Positions 45,323-55,033 of a stretch of DNA of 64,000 nt are shown here, one piece after another. Origin of the DNA: Ochrobactrum sp. CM-21-5 (GTDB lineage: Bacteria > Pseudomonadota > Alphaproteobacteria > Rhizobiales > Rhizobiaceae). A program made the position numbers and the translations under genes. How positions within the stretch are numbered: position 1 is the stretch's first letter; every line of letters begins with the position of its first letter. Where the stretch lies: contig NZ_JACLZJ010000001.1 of assembly GCF_014253075.1 (NCBI RefSeq), positions 496,001 through 560,000 on the forward strand, read 5' to 3'. Under the pieces are notes generated by a model. That model made no database searches and had not been told where the DNA came from. It worked only from the letters and a program-made list of their open reading frames with translations.

Positions 45323-47446
45323 ATGACGAAGCGGAAAGCCGACCCGGCTTCTGAGCGGGGCAGTGTTGCGCGTGCGTCTGAACCGGATTTCCGCATTCTT
45401 TTCAGCACCCATCCGACCCCGATGTGGGTCTATGACCCTGACACGCTGCACTTCATCGTGATGAATAACGCCGCTTATGAACTTTACGGCTATACACCCG
45501 ATGAAGTTCCCGGCATGACCGTGCTCGACATCCGCCCGCAAACCGAGCGCGACCGCATGCTGAACGCCATCCGAGACCGGAGTGATCTTGAGCGACCGGA
45601 GCGTTGGCAGCATTTGCGGTCCAATGGCGAGATCATCGATGTTCTGACCTACGGGCGGCTGGTCCTGTTCGATGGCAAGGAAGCCATTCTCGCCATCGTG
45701 CAGGACAGGACGGAACTGGCCGAAGCCAACCGTCAGGCCAGTCATGCGCAATCCTTGCTCGATAGCCTGGTCAGCAACCTGCCGCTGGGCGTTTTCATCA
45801 AGGATATGCATGATGAGGGCCGTTATGTGCTTTACAACCAGGCGGCTTCCGCCGCGAGCGGCCTCGCGATAGACAAAGTTATCGGTGGCCGGGACGCCGA
45901 TCTCTTCTCGGAGCGTGAAACCAGAACTCACATGCAGCAGGATCGCATGGCGATGAGCCGTCGCGACGTGCTGAGCATCGAACGCAATATACAGCATGCA
46001 GACGGATCCTCCCGTACAGTGCGGGTGGTGAAATGCTCCATCCCGCCGGTCGGCACGGACGAGCCGCGCTATCTTATCGGGCTCATCGAGGACATTACGG
46101 AGCGCCGCGCGATAGAGGAACGCATGGCTCATATCGCCATGCATGACAGCCTCACCAGTCTGCCCAACAGGGCTTATTTCTCTCATCATGTGGACGAGCT
46201 TCTGAAAAAGGGCGCCGATGCGGAGCCTTTCGCTCTTTTCTATCTGGATATAGATCACTTCAAGAATATCAACGACAGCATAGGTCATCAGGCAGGCGAT
46301 CAACTGCTGCAGGAGGTGGCCCAACGTCTGCGGCAGATCACGACAGCGGATCAATTCATCGCACGGCTTGGCGGTGATGAATTTGCGATGATCTATCGCA
46401 GCGGCACCCTGGCGCAGATTGCCATGTTTGCCGACCGTATTCTGTCGGCATTTCAGGATCCGTTTCCGCTTGGCGATCGCTCCGAATTCGTCACCTGCAG
46501 CATGGGCATCGCGCAGGCGCCTTTGCACGGCGACAACTCCGATGTGCTGATGCGCAACGCCGATCTCGCGCTTTACGCCTCAAAGTCCGGGGGGCGTCGC
46601 ACCTTCCGCTTTTATCAGCATTCGCTGCGGCTTGCCGCCGAGAAGCGCTATGTCATGACGAACGAGCTGCGTCAGGCATTGCTGGAAGAACAGTTCGAAC
46701 TCTACTACCAGCCGATCTTCAACCTTGAAAGCGGACGTATTTCCGGGTTTGAGGCGCTCATCCGCTGGCTACATCCAGAACGCGGCATGATTTCCCCGGC
46801 GGAATTCATTCCGCTTTCCGAAGAAACCGGACTGATTGGGCCGATCGGGGATTGGGTGCTTGGGGCAGCCTGCCGGGAGGCGACCTTCTGGCCGGAAGAC
46901 ATCAAGGTTTCAGTCAACCTTTCGCCGGTGCAGTTCAGCCAGACCGCGCTTTTACGTTCAGTGACTGACGCGCTGGAAGCCGCGCATCTTTCGCCTGATA
47001 GGCTGGAACTGGAAATTACCGAATCGCTGTTTCTGTCGAACAGCAAGAACAATATCGAGCTTCTGTTCGAACTGCGACGACTTGGTGTCCGCATCGCCAT
47101 GGACGATTTCGGCACGGGCTATTCCTCGCTGAGCTATCTACGCTCTTTCCCCTTCGACAAAATCAAGATCGACCGGAGCTTCATTTCGGGCATTGAAGCC
47201 GATAGCCGGGACCTTGCAATCATTCAGGCAGTGGCGACATTGGGTGCAGGTTTCAATATCGTCACGACCGCGGAAGGTGTTGAAACGACCCAGCAGCTGG
47301 AACGCCTCAGGAACGAGCGTTTCGGCGAAGTTCAGGGGTTTCTGACCGGCAGGCCTATGCCCGCGGGCGATGTACAGTCGTTCATCCAGAACAAGAACAA
47401 TGCGGGCTTGGGCATGGCCCCTGCATCCAATCGGCTCCCTATCTGA
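45323..47446 (+). CDS. PAS-PAS-GGDEF-EAL cyclic-di-GMP enzyme
   Basis: The 707-residue cytoplasmic protein carries two PAS-like sensor segments (about residues 20-140 and 150-270), a GGDEF domain with intact GGDEF at 350-354 (ARLGGDEFAMIY), and an EAL domain with EAL at 477-479. The other EAL metal and catalytic residues, in NLSP, ITES, DDFGTGYSS, KIDRSF and AEGVET, are present. It could both make and break c-di-GMP. There is no membrane segment. The frame is open 21 codons upstream; AAGGGG supports the ATG at 45323. It is divergent from the thiamine operon. Confidence 0.93.
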   Translation: MTKRKADPASERGSVARASEPDFRILFSTHPTPMWVYDPDTLHFIVMNNAAYELYGYTPDEVPGMTVLDIRPQTERDRMLNAIRDRSDLERPERWQHLRSNGEIIDVLTYGRLVLFDGKEAILAIVQDRTELAEANRQASHAQSLLDSLVSNLPLGVFIKDMHDEGRYVLYNQAASAASGLAIDKVIGGRDADLFSERETRTHMQQDRMAMSRRDVLSIERNIQHADGSSRTVRVVKCSIPPVGTDEPRYLIGLIEDITERRAIEERMAHIAMHDSLTSLPNRAYFSHHVDELLKKGADAEPFALFYLDIDHFKNINDSIGHQAGDQLLQEVAQRLRQITTADQFIARLGGDEFAMIYRSGTLAQIAMFADRILSAFQDPFPLGDRSEFVTCSMGIAQAPLHGDNSDVLMRNADLALYASKSGGRRTFRFYQHSLRLAAEKRYVMTNELRQALLEEQFELYYQPIFNLESGRISGFEALIRWLHPERGMISPAEFIPLSEETGLIGPIGDWVLGAACREATFWPEDIKVSVNLSPVQFSQTALLRSVTDALEAAHLSPDRLELEITESLFLSNSKNNIELLFELRRLGVRIAMDDFGTGYSSLSYLRSFPFDKIKIDRSFISGIEADSRDLAIIQAVATLGAGFNIVTTAEGVETTQQLERLRNERFGEVQGFLTGRPMPAGDVQSFIQNKNNAGLGMAPASNRLPI

Positions 47447-47464
47447 AAGATATGTTTAAAGGGG

Positions 47465-47495
47465 TTGACCTTCCAACGGTGGGAAGCCCTACTTA
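47465..47495 (+). promoter_or_regulatory. CueR-type copper promoter of copA
   Basis: TTGACC (47465-47470) and TACTTA (47490-47495) are 19 bases apart, the over-long spacer typical of MerR-family promoters. Within the spacer lies the dyad CCTTCC-N7-GGAAGC. Such a promoter is inactive until CueR-Cu(I) twists it. A cueR gene with the copper-binding cysteines is present at 59911-60360. Confidence 0.8.
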
Positions 47496-47543
47496 AATAG
47501 CAATTCTTGATTTTTGCCTCTTTTGAGGCCCGAAAGGATTGCC

Positions 47544-50027
47544 ATGAACAAGCCGATCAAAGTGGAAGTTGCCAGTTTTCCTGTTCCAGTCGAAGGAATG
47601 AGCTGCGCTTCCTGTGTGTCATCCGTTGAAAAAGCTGTTTCCAAAGTTCCCGGCGTCGGCAAGGTTTCAGTAAACCTCGCGACCGAGCGTGCGGATGTGA
47701 CGTTCAAGGGAACACCTGACATTCCTGCTGTGATCGATGCCATTCGCAAGGCCGGTTACGATGTTCCAGCCGGTAGCATCGATCTGGCCATCGAAGGCAT
47801 GAGCTGCGCTTCCTGCGTCAGCAAGGTCGAAAAGGCGTTGAATGCCGTGCCGGGCGTGACGCGAGCCAGCGTCAATCTGGCGACGGAGCGGGCGCATGTC
47901 GAACTGGCTGGCCATGTGCCGGCTGCGGAACTCATCAAGGCTGTCGGGCAGGCGGGCTATGAAGCGCGCTCGCTTGAAGAGGCACAGGGCGATGCCGGGC
48001 AGGAAACGCAGTCTGAAAAGCGTGATGCCGAGGCGGCGGAGCTGAAGAAGAGCGTTATCCTCGCCGCAGTGCTGACCTTGCCGGTTTTTGTGATGGAGAT
48101 GGGCTCGCATCTCATTCCGGTCGTCCATATGTTCGTCATGGACCACATCGGCATGCAGAACAGCTGGTATCTGCAACTGGTGCTCACAACTCTCGTTCTG
48201 TTTGGCCCGGGTCTGCGTTTCTTCAAAAAGGGCGTGCCGACGCTTTTGCGCGGGACGCCCGACATGAACTCGCTGGTTGTGGTCGGCACGCTGGCCGCCT
48301 GGGGCTTTTCGGTCGTTGCAACCTTCGTGCCCGGCATATTGCCGGAAGGCACCGTGAACGTCTATTTCGAGGCAGCGGCGGTCATCGTTACATTGATCCT
48401 CATTGGCCGCTATCTGGAAGCGCGCGCCAAGGGCCGCACCAGCGCTGCAATCAGCCGCCTGGTTGGCTTGCAGGCGAAATCCGCGCGGGTGGTGCGTGAC
48501 GGCGAGGCGCGTGACGTACCGCTGGAAGATGTGCGTGCTGGCGACATCGTGCAGGTGCGGCCCGGTGAGAAGATTCCGGTCGATGGCGAGGTGGTCGAGG
48601 GGTCATCCTATGTCGATGAATCGATGATTACGGGCGAGCCTGTGCCTGTCGCCAAGGAAAAGGGTGCGGAAGTGGTCGGCGGCACGATCAACAAGACCGG
48701 CGCCTTCACTTTCCGCGCCACCAAGGTGGGCCGTGACATGGTGATCTCGCAGATCATCCGCATGGTCGAGGATGCACAGGCTGACAAGCTGCCCATCCAG
48801 GCCATGGTCGATAGGGTGACCGGCTGGTTCGTCCCGGCCGTCATGGCCGCTGCCGCGCTGACTTTCATGGTCTGGCTGGTTATCGGCGGCACGGGCATGC
48901 TGGGCTACGCCCTGGTCAACGCCATCGCGGTTCTCATCATTGCTTGCCCATGCGCCATGGGGCTCGCAACGCCTACTTCCATCATGGTCGGAACCGGCCG
49001 CGCTGCTGAATTCGGTGTTCTCTTCCGCCGTGGCGACGCGCTGCAAACCTTGCGTGATGCGTCTGTCATCGCCGTCGACAAGACCGGAACGCTGACACAG
49101 GGCAAGCCCGCACTGGCCCATTTCGCCACGGTTGACGGGTTCGACAAGGATGAATTGCTGGCGCTGGTTGCCGCTGTTGAAGCACGCTCCGAACACCCGA
49201 TTGCCGACGCCATTGTGGCTGCTGCAAAAGATAAGGGATTGAAGCTGGCGGAAGTTTCGGCGTTCGAGGCAGTGCCCGGTTTCGGCCTCAAGGCGCAGGT
49301 TTCCGGCCACGAGGTCGCCATCGGCGCAGATCGCTACATGGCGCAGCTGGGGCATGATGTTGCAGCTTTCGCTGATGACGCCAGACGCCTTGGCGATGAA
49401 GGCCAGTCGCCGCTTTATGCAGCGCTTGACGGCAAGCTGGCGGCGATCCTGACGGTGGCCGATCCGATGAAGGAAACAACGCCTGCCGCTATTGCGACTC
49501 TCCATGAGCAGGGGCTGAAAGTGGCAATGATCACCGGCGACAACCGTCGCACGGCAGAGGCGATCGCCAAGCGTCTCGGCATTGACGAGGTGGTGGCGGA
49601 AGTGCTGCCTGACGGCAAGGTGGAGGCGCTGAAACGCCTTTCGGCAGGCGGCAAGCGGATCGCCTTTGTCGGCGACGGCATTAATGATGCGCCTGCTTTG
49701 GCTGCTGCCGATGTCGGCATTGCGATTGGCACCGGCACGGACATTGCCATTGAAAGTGCGGATGTGGTGCTGATGTCCGGCGATCTGCGCGGTGTAGTCA
49801 ATGCCATCGCCATTTCGAAGGCGACGATCCGCAATATCGGGGAAAACCTGTTCTGGGCCTTCGCTTATAACGTGGCGCTGATCCCGGTCGCAGCCGGTAT
49901 CCTCTATCCGTTCACCGGCACCCTGCTGTCACCGGTGCTGGCGGCGGGAGCCATGGCATTCTCAAGCATCTTCGTGCTCAGCAATGCTCTGCGGCTCAAG
50001 GCTTTCAAAAGCCCGATCGAAGTATAA
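47544..50027 (+). CDS. copA: Cu(I)-exporting P1B-type ATPase
   Basis: The 827-residue pump has two N-terminal heavy-metal domains, each with GMSCASC (Cys21/Cys24 and Cys88/Cys91), about eight membrane helices, the CPC metal site Cys468-Pro-Cys470 in [12 protein letters not shown], the phosphorylated Asp512 in DKTG, the SEHPIA loop, MITGDN and [10 protein letters not shown]. It exports cytoplasmic Cu(I) to the periplasm. AAAGGA precedes the ATG at 47544; the frame is open ten codons earlier. No copper chaperone gene is adjacent. A bidirectional terminator follows. Confidence 0.97.
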   Translation: MNKPIKVEVASFPVPVEGMSCASCVSSVEKAVSKVPGVGKVSVNLATERADVTFKGTPDIPAVIDAIRKAGYDVPAGSIDLAIEGMSCASCVSKVEKALNAVPGVTRASVNLATERAHVELAGHVPAAELIKAVGQAGYEARSLEEAQGDAGQETQSEKRDAEAAELKKSVILAAVLTLPVFVMEMGSHLIPVVHMFVMDHIGMQNSWYLQLVLTTLVLFGPGLRFFKKGVPTLLRGTPDMNSLVVVGTLAAWGFSVVATFVPGILPEGTVNVYFEAAAVIVTLILIGRYLEARAKGRTSAAISRLVGLQAKSARVVRDGEARDVPLEDVRAGDIVQVRPGEKIPVDGEVVEGSSYVDESMITGEPVPVAKEKGAEVVGGTINKTGAFTFRATKVGRDMVISQIIRMVEDAQADKLPIQAMVDRVTGWFVPAVMAAAALTFMVWLVIGGTGMLGYALVNAIAVLIIACPCAMGLATPTSIMVGTGRAAEFGVLFRRGDALQTLRDASVIAVDKTGTLTQGKPALAHFATVDGFDKDELLALVAAVEARSEHPIADAIVAAAKDKGLKLAEVSAFEAVPGFGLKAQVSGHEVAIGADRYMAQLGHDVAAFADDARRLGDEGQSPLYAALDGKLAAILTVADPMKETTPAAIATLHEQGLKVAMITGDNRRTAEAIAKRLGIDEVVAEVLPDGKVEALKRLSAGGKRIAFVGDGINDAPALAAADVGIAIGTGTDIAIESADVVLMSGDLRGVVNAIAISKATIRNIGENLFWAFAYNVALIPVAAGILYPFTGTLLSPVLAAGAMAFSSIFVLSNALRLKAFKSPIEV

Positions 50028-50034
50028 CCAAACG

Positions 50035-50062
50035 AAAAGGCGCGGTCATAACCGCGCCTTTT
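50035..50062. terminator. Bidirectional terminator after copA
   Basis: AAAAGGCGCGGT, loop CATA, ACCGCGCCTTTT pairs perfectly over 12 bases, with T-runs on both strands. It separates copA from the convergent sugar-catabolism operon. Confidence 0.93.
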
Positions 50063-50066
50063 CTCT

Positions 50067-51356
50067 TTAGTGAGTTCCCACGGCCTTGCCATAAGTCCGC
50101 ACGACATTGCGCACCGCCTCCACCATCAGCGCATGCGGTGTGGCTTCGACTTTACCTGCGGCAACAGCCGGGTAAAGCGTTCCCAGATACTGGCTGATAA
50201 GCGTTTCGGGGATCTTGCGTCCTTCCAGACGCTTCAGAAGCGCATCGACGGCGGCGGATGCTTGCGGATGCGGCCAGTAGTAACGGATACGGTCGCTATA
50301 GGAGAAATGGCGCTGAAGGTGCAGTTCTTCTGCATCGCCGTGATAGTATTTTTCCCAGTTCTTCGGCTCTGCCAGCAACAGCTTTTCCATCTTGCCGCGA
50401 AGTGTTTCTTCCTCCGGCAGCTTGTCGAGGAAAGCCGCAATCTGGTCGAGACCGTACAGCGCCTCGCGCAGCGCAAAGGTCAGGCCGGGGCCCACTTTCA
50501 GAATGGCAAAACCATCGTGGACGAGGTCGGAAAGCGCCTCCACCGGCTGATAATCGGTCGAATGGGCCTCGAAGACGAATTGCGGCATTTCATTGAGAAT
50601 ACCGCTTAGCGCCGTCGCTTTGTCGCTGTTGTAATAGACGACATTCTCATTGCCGAATTCCACGCCCGGCTGCACCACCACACCGATGGCACGGGCAAAG
50701 GCGTCTTCGAGACCGAGCGCCGCAAAAGCCTTGCGATGGATGGCGACAGTTTCCAGTGCGGCCTCGGGCCTGGTCAGTTCCAGTTCCTCGATTTCTTCCA
50801 TCGCACCGCCGGGAATCGGAACTTCCGTGCCGATGATATAGACCGGTAGATCGAAACCAGCTTCGCTGGCAGCTTTTTCCGAGACTTTTGCCAGACGTGC
50901 CGCGCGTTCCGCGGTGACGGCATCAGGCAGGGCAACCGGTTCGCCAGCGCAGCCCATCGACGTGTCGAGGTGGATCTTGGTAAAGCCGGCGCGCACGAAA
51001 GCGTCCATCATCACGTCGGATTTCTGCATCGCTTCTTCGGCGGGCAGATGTTTCCACGGATTGGGGCCGAGATGATCGCCGCCAAGCACGAGCCGCTTGG
51101 TGTCGAAGCCGACACGGGCCGCGATATCTTCCACGAAGCGGCGGAAATCGGCTGGCGTCATGCCGGTATAGCCGCCATCCTGATTGACCTGATTGCAGGT
51201 GGCCTCAATCAGCACGTCTGTATTGGTCGCAACGCCCTCGAGCAGGGCCGCTTCGATCACCAGCGGATGAGCCGAGCAGATGGAGGTGATGCCGCCGCGT
51301 GCGCCGCTTGCAAAATGTGCGGGAAGGGCGCCGAGGGTTTTGGTGCTGCTGCTCAT
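50067..51356 (-). CDS. GatZ/KbaZ-family protein (tagatose-bisphosphate aldolase Z subunit-like)
   Basis: The 429-residue protein of the GatZ/KbaZ family has a start region SGARGGITSICSAHPLVIEAAL, TNQ-type segment EATCNQVNQDGGYTGMTPADF, GGDHLGPNPW, HLDTSMGCAGE, and ILKVGPGLTFALREALYGL. In E. coli these proteins stabilise a separate class II aldolase (GatY/KbaY), which is absent here. Stand-alone relatives in rhizobia have been linked to tagatose-phosphate metabolism, as I recall, so this one may be catalytic by itself. It overlaps the upstream kinase by 4 bases. Confidence 0.85.
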   Translation of the reverse strand: MSSSTKTLGALPAHFASGARGGITSICSAHPLVIEAALLEGVATNTDVLIEATCNQVNQDGGYTGMTPADFRRFVEDIAARVGFDTKRLVLGGDHLGPNPWKHLPAEEAMQKSDVMMDAFVRAGFTKIHLDTSMGCAGEPVALPDAVTAERAARLAKVSEKAASEAGFDLPVYIIGTEVPIPGGAMEEIEELELTRPEAALETVAIHRKAFAALGLEDAFARAIGVVVQPGVEFGNENVVYYNSDKATALSGILNEMPQFVFEAHSTDYQPVEALSDLVHDGFAILKVGPGLTFALREALYGLDQIAAFLDKLPEEETLRGKMEKLLLAEPKNWEKYYHGDAEELHLQRHFSYSDRIRYYWPHPQASAAVDALLKRLEGRKIPETLISQYLGTLYPAVAAGKVEATPHALMVEAVRNVVRTYGKAVGTH

Positions 51357-52300
51357 GCCGTTACTCCATGCTTTTCGAGGAAGGCTTCGATTTCGGCCAT
51401 GGTGGAAGTGCCTTCCATCGGGCCTTTCACGCCGACGGCGCGTGCGCCGGTCGCATTAGCAATGGCAAGCGCTTCTGCGGGCGCCATGCCGCGCAGCCAG
51501 CAGGTGACGAAGGCCGCGCCGAAGCTGTCGCCTGCTCCGGTCGGATCAATTTCCTCGACCTTGAAAGCAGGCGATGACACGCCACCTGACCGGTCGAAAT
51601 AGCTGGCGCCTTCCGCGCCGCGCTTGACGACAACGGCCTTGATGCCGCGCGCCAGCAGTTCCTCGATGGCCGCCTTTTCGTCTGTCGCCTTGGTGAAGAG
51701 GAAAATCTCCGGGCCGCTTGGCATGAACAGATCGGTATTCTCAAGGGCATGGGCGAGTGCCTGACGCATGCCCGGCAGCTCCAGCATTTCCTTGCGGATG
51801 TTCGGATCGAAGGAGACCGTGCCGCCGTTCGCCTTGATGCGGATGGTCGCCTCATGGATAGCCGAAACGATGCCTTCGGAGAACAGTGCCGATCCCATGA
51901 TGTGCAGATGGTCAGCCGTCTTGATCAACGCTTCAGCCTCTGGCGTCAGGCCGATGGCGCTGCATGCGCTGTGCTTGATGTTGAAGATGAAATCGCGATT
52001 TCCGTCAGGGCGATAGCGCACAAAGGCGCTGCCGGTAGCCGCTGTTGGATGCATGCCGATAGCCGAAACATCCACGCCGTCTTTTTGCAGCCGCTCGACA
52101 TTGAGTGCGCCGAAGTCGTCATTGCCGACCGCGCTGACAAGTCCGCAGGGCTGGCCCATCTTGGCCACCTGATCGATGAAGATTGCAGGAGCGCCCGATG
52201 CAAAAGGCCCGATGAGCGGAATGGTGGTCTTGAAGCCGCTGCCGGTCTCCACGGCCATGATTTCCACGACGATTTCGCCGATGGTGATGATCTTCTTCAT
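51353..52300 (-). CDS. PfkB-family sugar kinase
   Basis: The 315-residue ribokinase-like kinase has GEIVVEIMAVE near the start, a substrate-lid region, FDPNIRKEML, and the C-terminal anion-hole and base motif DPTGAGDSFGAAFVTCW. With the GatZ-like protein it probably acts on an imported ketose or polyol-derived sugar, for example tagatose or fructose; the true substrate is unknown. The ATG at 52300 is used; a GTG three codons upstream (52309) is open too. Confidence 0.87.
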   Translation of the reverse strand: MKKIITIGEIVVEIMAVETGSGFKTTIPLIGPFASGAPAIFIDQVAKMGQPCGLVSAVGNDDFGALNVERLQKDGVDVSAIGMHPTAATGSAFVRYRPDGNRDFIFNIKHSACSAIGLTPEAEALIKTADHLHIMGSALFSEGIVSAIHEATIRIKANGGTVSFDPNIRKEMLELPGMRQALAHALENTDLFMPSGPEIFLFTKATDEKAAIEELLARGIKAVVVKRGAEGASYFDRSGGVSSPAFKVEEIDPTGAGDSFGAAFVTCWLRGMAPAEALAIANATGARAVGVKGPMEGTSTMAEIEAFLEKHGVTA

Positions 52301-52314
52301 GTGTTGCACCGCGA

Positions 52315-53310
52315 TTATGTCCGCACCGATTTGGAACGCACGTCAAGCCAGACGGCAACCAGAATGACGACGCCCTTGACGATGAGCTGATAGAAATAGG
52401 GCACCGACAGCATGTTCATGCCGTTATTGATGACGCCGATGATCAGTGCGCCGAGAATGGTGCCGACCATGGTGCCAACACCACCTGCAAGCGAGGTGCC
52501 GCCAAGCACGACTGCGGCGATGGCGTCAAGTTCATAGCCCATGCCCGCATTGGTTTGCGCGGAGGAGAGGCGTGACGAAAGCAGAATGCCGCTGATTGCC
52601 GCCATAATGCCCGACAGCATGAAAACGATGATCTTGATGCGGTCGACCCGGATGCCGGAATAGATCGCCGCTTCCTTGTTGCCGCCCGCCAGATAGATGC
52701 GGCGACCGAACACGGTCTTCGACAGCAGGATGTAGTTGAAGATGAACAGGACGCCGACAATCCAGATGATGATCGGCAGGCCAAGCCAGTTTTCCGAACC
52801 GATTGCAAGCCAGGTGTCGTTTTCGATGATTTCAGGCGCGCCATTGGTCGGCAGGCTGACAACACCACGATAAATGCCCATCGTCGCGACCGTCACGATG
52901 AAGGAGGGGAGCATCAGCTTGGCCGACAGAACACCGTTCAGTCCGCCCATGATGGCGCCTGCAGCAAGGGTGAACACCACCGTCGGCACGAAGCCGAAAC
53001 CCATGGCGAAGGCTTGAGCTGCCACCATGCCCGATACGGCGATGATCGAGCCAATGGAAAGGTCGATTTCGCCGAGCAGGATCACATAGGTCATGCCATA
53101 GGCTGCGACCGCAATCACGGCGACCTGCTGCATGATGTTCATGAAGTTGTTGAAAGCGAGGAAGCGCGGGTTCAAGACCGCAAAGACCATGCAGAGTACG
53201 GCCAGCGAAATGACGATGCCGCCATATTGACGGATCATCGGAGAGGCGAACAGCGACCGGCGGACTTCGGCGTCTGCGGCTTTCTTTTGAATGTTTTGTA
53301 CATTGCTCAT
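52315..53310 (-). CDS. Sugar ABC transporter permease (CUT2/RbsC family)
   Basis: The 331-residue inner-membrane permease has about nine hydrophobic segments and the RbsC-family landmarks GEIDLSIGSIIAVSGMVAA and YSGIRVDRIKIIVFMLSGIMAAISGI, with a C-terminal GTMVGTILGALIIGVINNGM. It works with the ATPase upstream (4-base overlap) and the binding protein. CUT2 systems import monosaccharides and polyols such as ribose, xylose, fructose or galactitol. Confidence 0.93.
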   Translation of the reverse strand: MSNVQNIQKKAADAEVRRSLFASPMIRQYGGIVISLAVLCMVFAVLNPRFLAFNNFMNIMQQVAVIAVAAYGMTYVILLGEIDLSIGSIIAVSGMVAAQAFAMGFGFVPTVVFTLAAGAIMGGLNGVLSAKLMLPSFIVTVATMGIYRGVVSLPTNGAPEIIENDTWLAIGSENWLGLPIIIWIVGVLFIFNYILLSKTVFGRRIYLAGGNKEAAIYSGIRVDRIKIIVFMLSGIMAAISGILLSSRLSSAQTNAGMGYELDAIAAVVLGGTSLAGGVGTMVGTILGALIIGVINNGMNMLSVPYFYQLIVKGVVILVAVWLDVRSKSVRT

Positions 53311-54854
53311 TTGTGCATTCCTGCTGCGTAGCTCATGACGGTTTCGGGCGCGAGGCCATCGGCATCGAGCACGGTGGCGACATGCTTGTTATGCATGACG
53401 ACCACACGGTCGCTGAGACCCAGCACTTCCGGCAGTTCCGAGGAAACCATCAGGATCGCCGCGCCATTGGCGGCAAGTTCACGGATGATGCGATAGATTT
53501 CAAATTTCGCGCCCACATCGACACCGCGTGTCGGCTCGTCGAGAATGAGGATACGTGGCTTCATCTGAAGCCATTTCGCCAGCACGATCTTCTGCTGGTT
53601 GCCGCCGCTAAGCGAGCCAGCCACTGTGTCCAGCGACGCCGTCTTGATAAGCAGGCGCAAAACTTCGGCTTTGGCAGCGGTACGCTCTGAGGATGAGGAC
53701 GTGAAGCCGAATGGACCGGCAAGCTGGCCGAGTGCAACCATATTGATGTTACGCTCCACGCTATGCGGGAGGACCAGGCCCTCTTCCTTGCGGTTTTCTG
53801 TCACGAAAGCGATGCCGTTTCGAATGGCGTCGCTGGGTGATGCCAGTGTGATTACCTTGCCGCCGAGCTTGATTTTTCCCGTTGGCTGCAGCATCCCGAA
53901 CAGGGTTTTCATCACATCGGAACGGCCGGAACCGACGAGGCCGAACAGGCCAAGTACTTCGCCCGGCTTCACATCGATGGCGACATCGTAGAACTTGCCC
54001 GATACGGTGAGGTTCTCCGTAGCCAGAATGGGTGGCACGCTTGCATCAGGTCGTGGGGCTTCGCGCGGCGGGTAGATATCGCTCATTTCGCGGCCGACCA
54101 TCAGCGCGATCAGTTTGTCGATATTTGTGCTGCTTTTTTCGGTGGTCGTTACATATTCACCATCGCGAACGACGGTAATATCGTCGGAAAGCCGCATGAT
54201 TTCTTCCATGCGGTGAGAAATATAGATAATGGCTGTGCCGCGCGCCTTGAGCCGCTCGATAATCGAGAACAGGATTTCCGCCTCGCTGTCGGAAAGTGAC
54301 GAGGTTGGTTCATCGAGGATGACCACATCGGCAGGCTGGCTTAACCCCTTGGCGATTTCAACGAGCTGGCGCTGGGCAATCGAAAGGTCGCCGACCTTTG
54401 CGCGGGCATCGACAGGGAGGCCGAGATCGGCGATCAGCTTGTCCGCAGCCGCATTCAGCTCGCGCTCGCGGATGAAACCGAAGCGGCTCGGCTCGTGGTT
54501 TGCGAATATGTTTTCGGCAACGGTGAGATTGCGCGAGAGGCTCAGCTCCTGAAAGACAATGGCGATGCCGTTCGCACGTGCGTCACGCGGGTTTTTTGGC
54601 GCATAGGCTGTGCCTTTGAGCAGGATCGTGCCAGATGTCGGCTTGAAGACGCCAGCGAGAATTTTCATCAGCGTGGATTTGCCGGCGCCATTTTCGCCAA
54701 GCAGCGTGTGCACGCGTCCGCGACGCACAGCCAGGTTCATGCGCTTCAGGGCGGCCACGGGACCGAAGGACTTTGCGACATCGCGAATTTCGAGCACGGT
54801 ATCGGTAGCTGCTTGGTGCCCGGAAGGGGGCGCTGTTGTCACAGATGCTGTCAC
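53307..54854 (-). CDS. Sugar ABC transporter ATPase (CUT2, tandem nucleotide-binding domains)
   Basis: The 515-residue ATPase has two nucleotide-binding halves. The first has a normal Walker A (GENGAGKSTLMK) and DEPTSSLSDSEA; the second has the degenerate GLVGSGRSDVMK with LSGGNQQKIVLAKWL and LDEPTRGVDVGAK, as is usual for CUT2 importers. The start is GTG. It overlaps the permease gene by 4 bases; 179 bases with a strong hairpin separate it from the binding-protein gene upstream. Confidence 0.95.
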   Translation of the reverse strand: MTASVTTAPPSGHQAATDTVLEIRDVAKSFGPVAALKRMNLAVRRGRVHTLLGENGAGKSTLMKILAGVFKPTSGTILLKGTAYAPKNPRDARANGIAIVFQELSLSRNLTVAENIFANHEPSRFGFIRERELNAAADKLIADLGLPVDARAKVGDLSIAQRQLVEIAKGLSQPADVVILDEPTSSLSDSEAEILFSIIERLKARGTAIIYISHRMEEIMRLSDDITVVRDGEYVTTTEKSSTNIDKLIALMVGREMSDIYPPREAPRPDASVPPILATENLTVSGKFYDVAIDVKPGEVLGLFGLVGSGRSDVMKTLFGMLQPTGKIKLGGKVITLASPSDAIRNGIAFVTENRKEEGLVLPHSVERNINMVALGQLAGPFGFTSSSSERTAAKAEVLRLLIKTASLDTVAGSLSGGNQQKIVLAKWLQMKPRILILDEPTRGVDVGAKFEIYRIIRELAANGAAILMVSSELPEVLGLSDRVVVMHNKHVATVLDADGLAPETVMSYAAGMHK

Positions 54855-54945
54855 TTTTGAGGCCTCCGCTCTCCGTTTGCTTCAGTCTGCCGCAAGCGGG
54901 ATCTAGATCCGCTGCTTGCGAAGTCTGCTGTCCAAAAGGGAAGCG

Positions 54946-54983
54946 GCGGCGGCTCAGGCGTGTGGTGTTCGCCGAACCGCCGC
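54946..54983 (-). other. GC hairpin between binding-protein and ATPase genes
   Basis: Arms GCGGCGG and CCGCCGC enclose a 24-base loop in the 179-base gap. Such structures often protect or terminate part of the transcript so that the abundant binding protein is made in excess over the membrane components. Confidence 0.45.
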
Positions 54984-55033
54984 GCGCTGAATGGAAACAG
55001 CGGCTGGGAGGAGTGCCGCCATTTCACGCGGTG

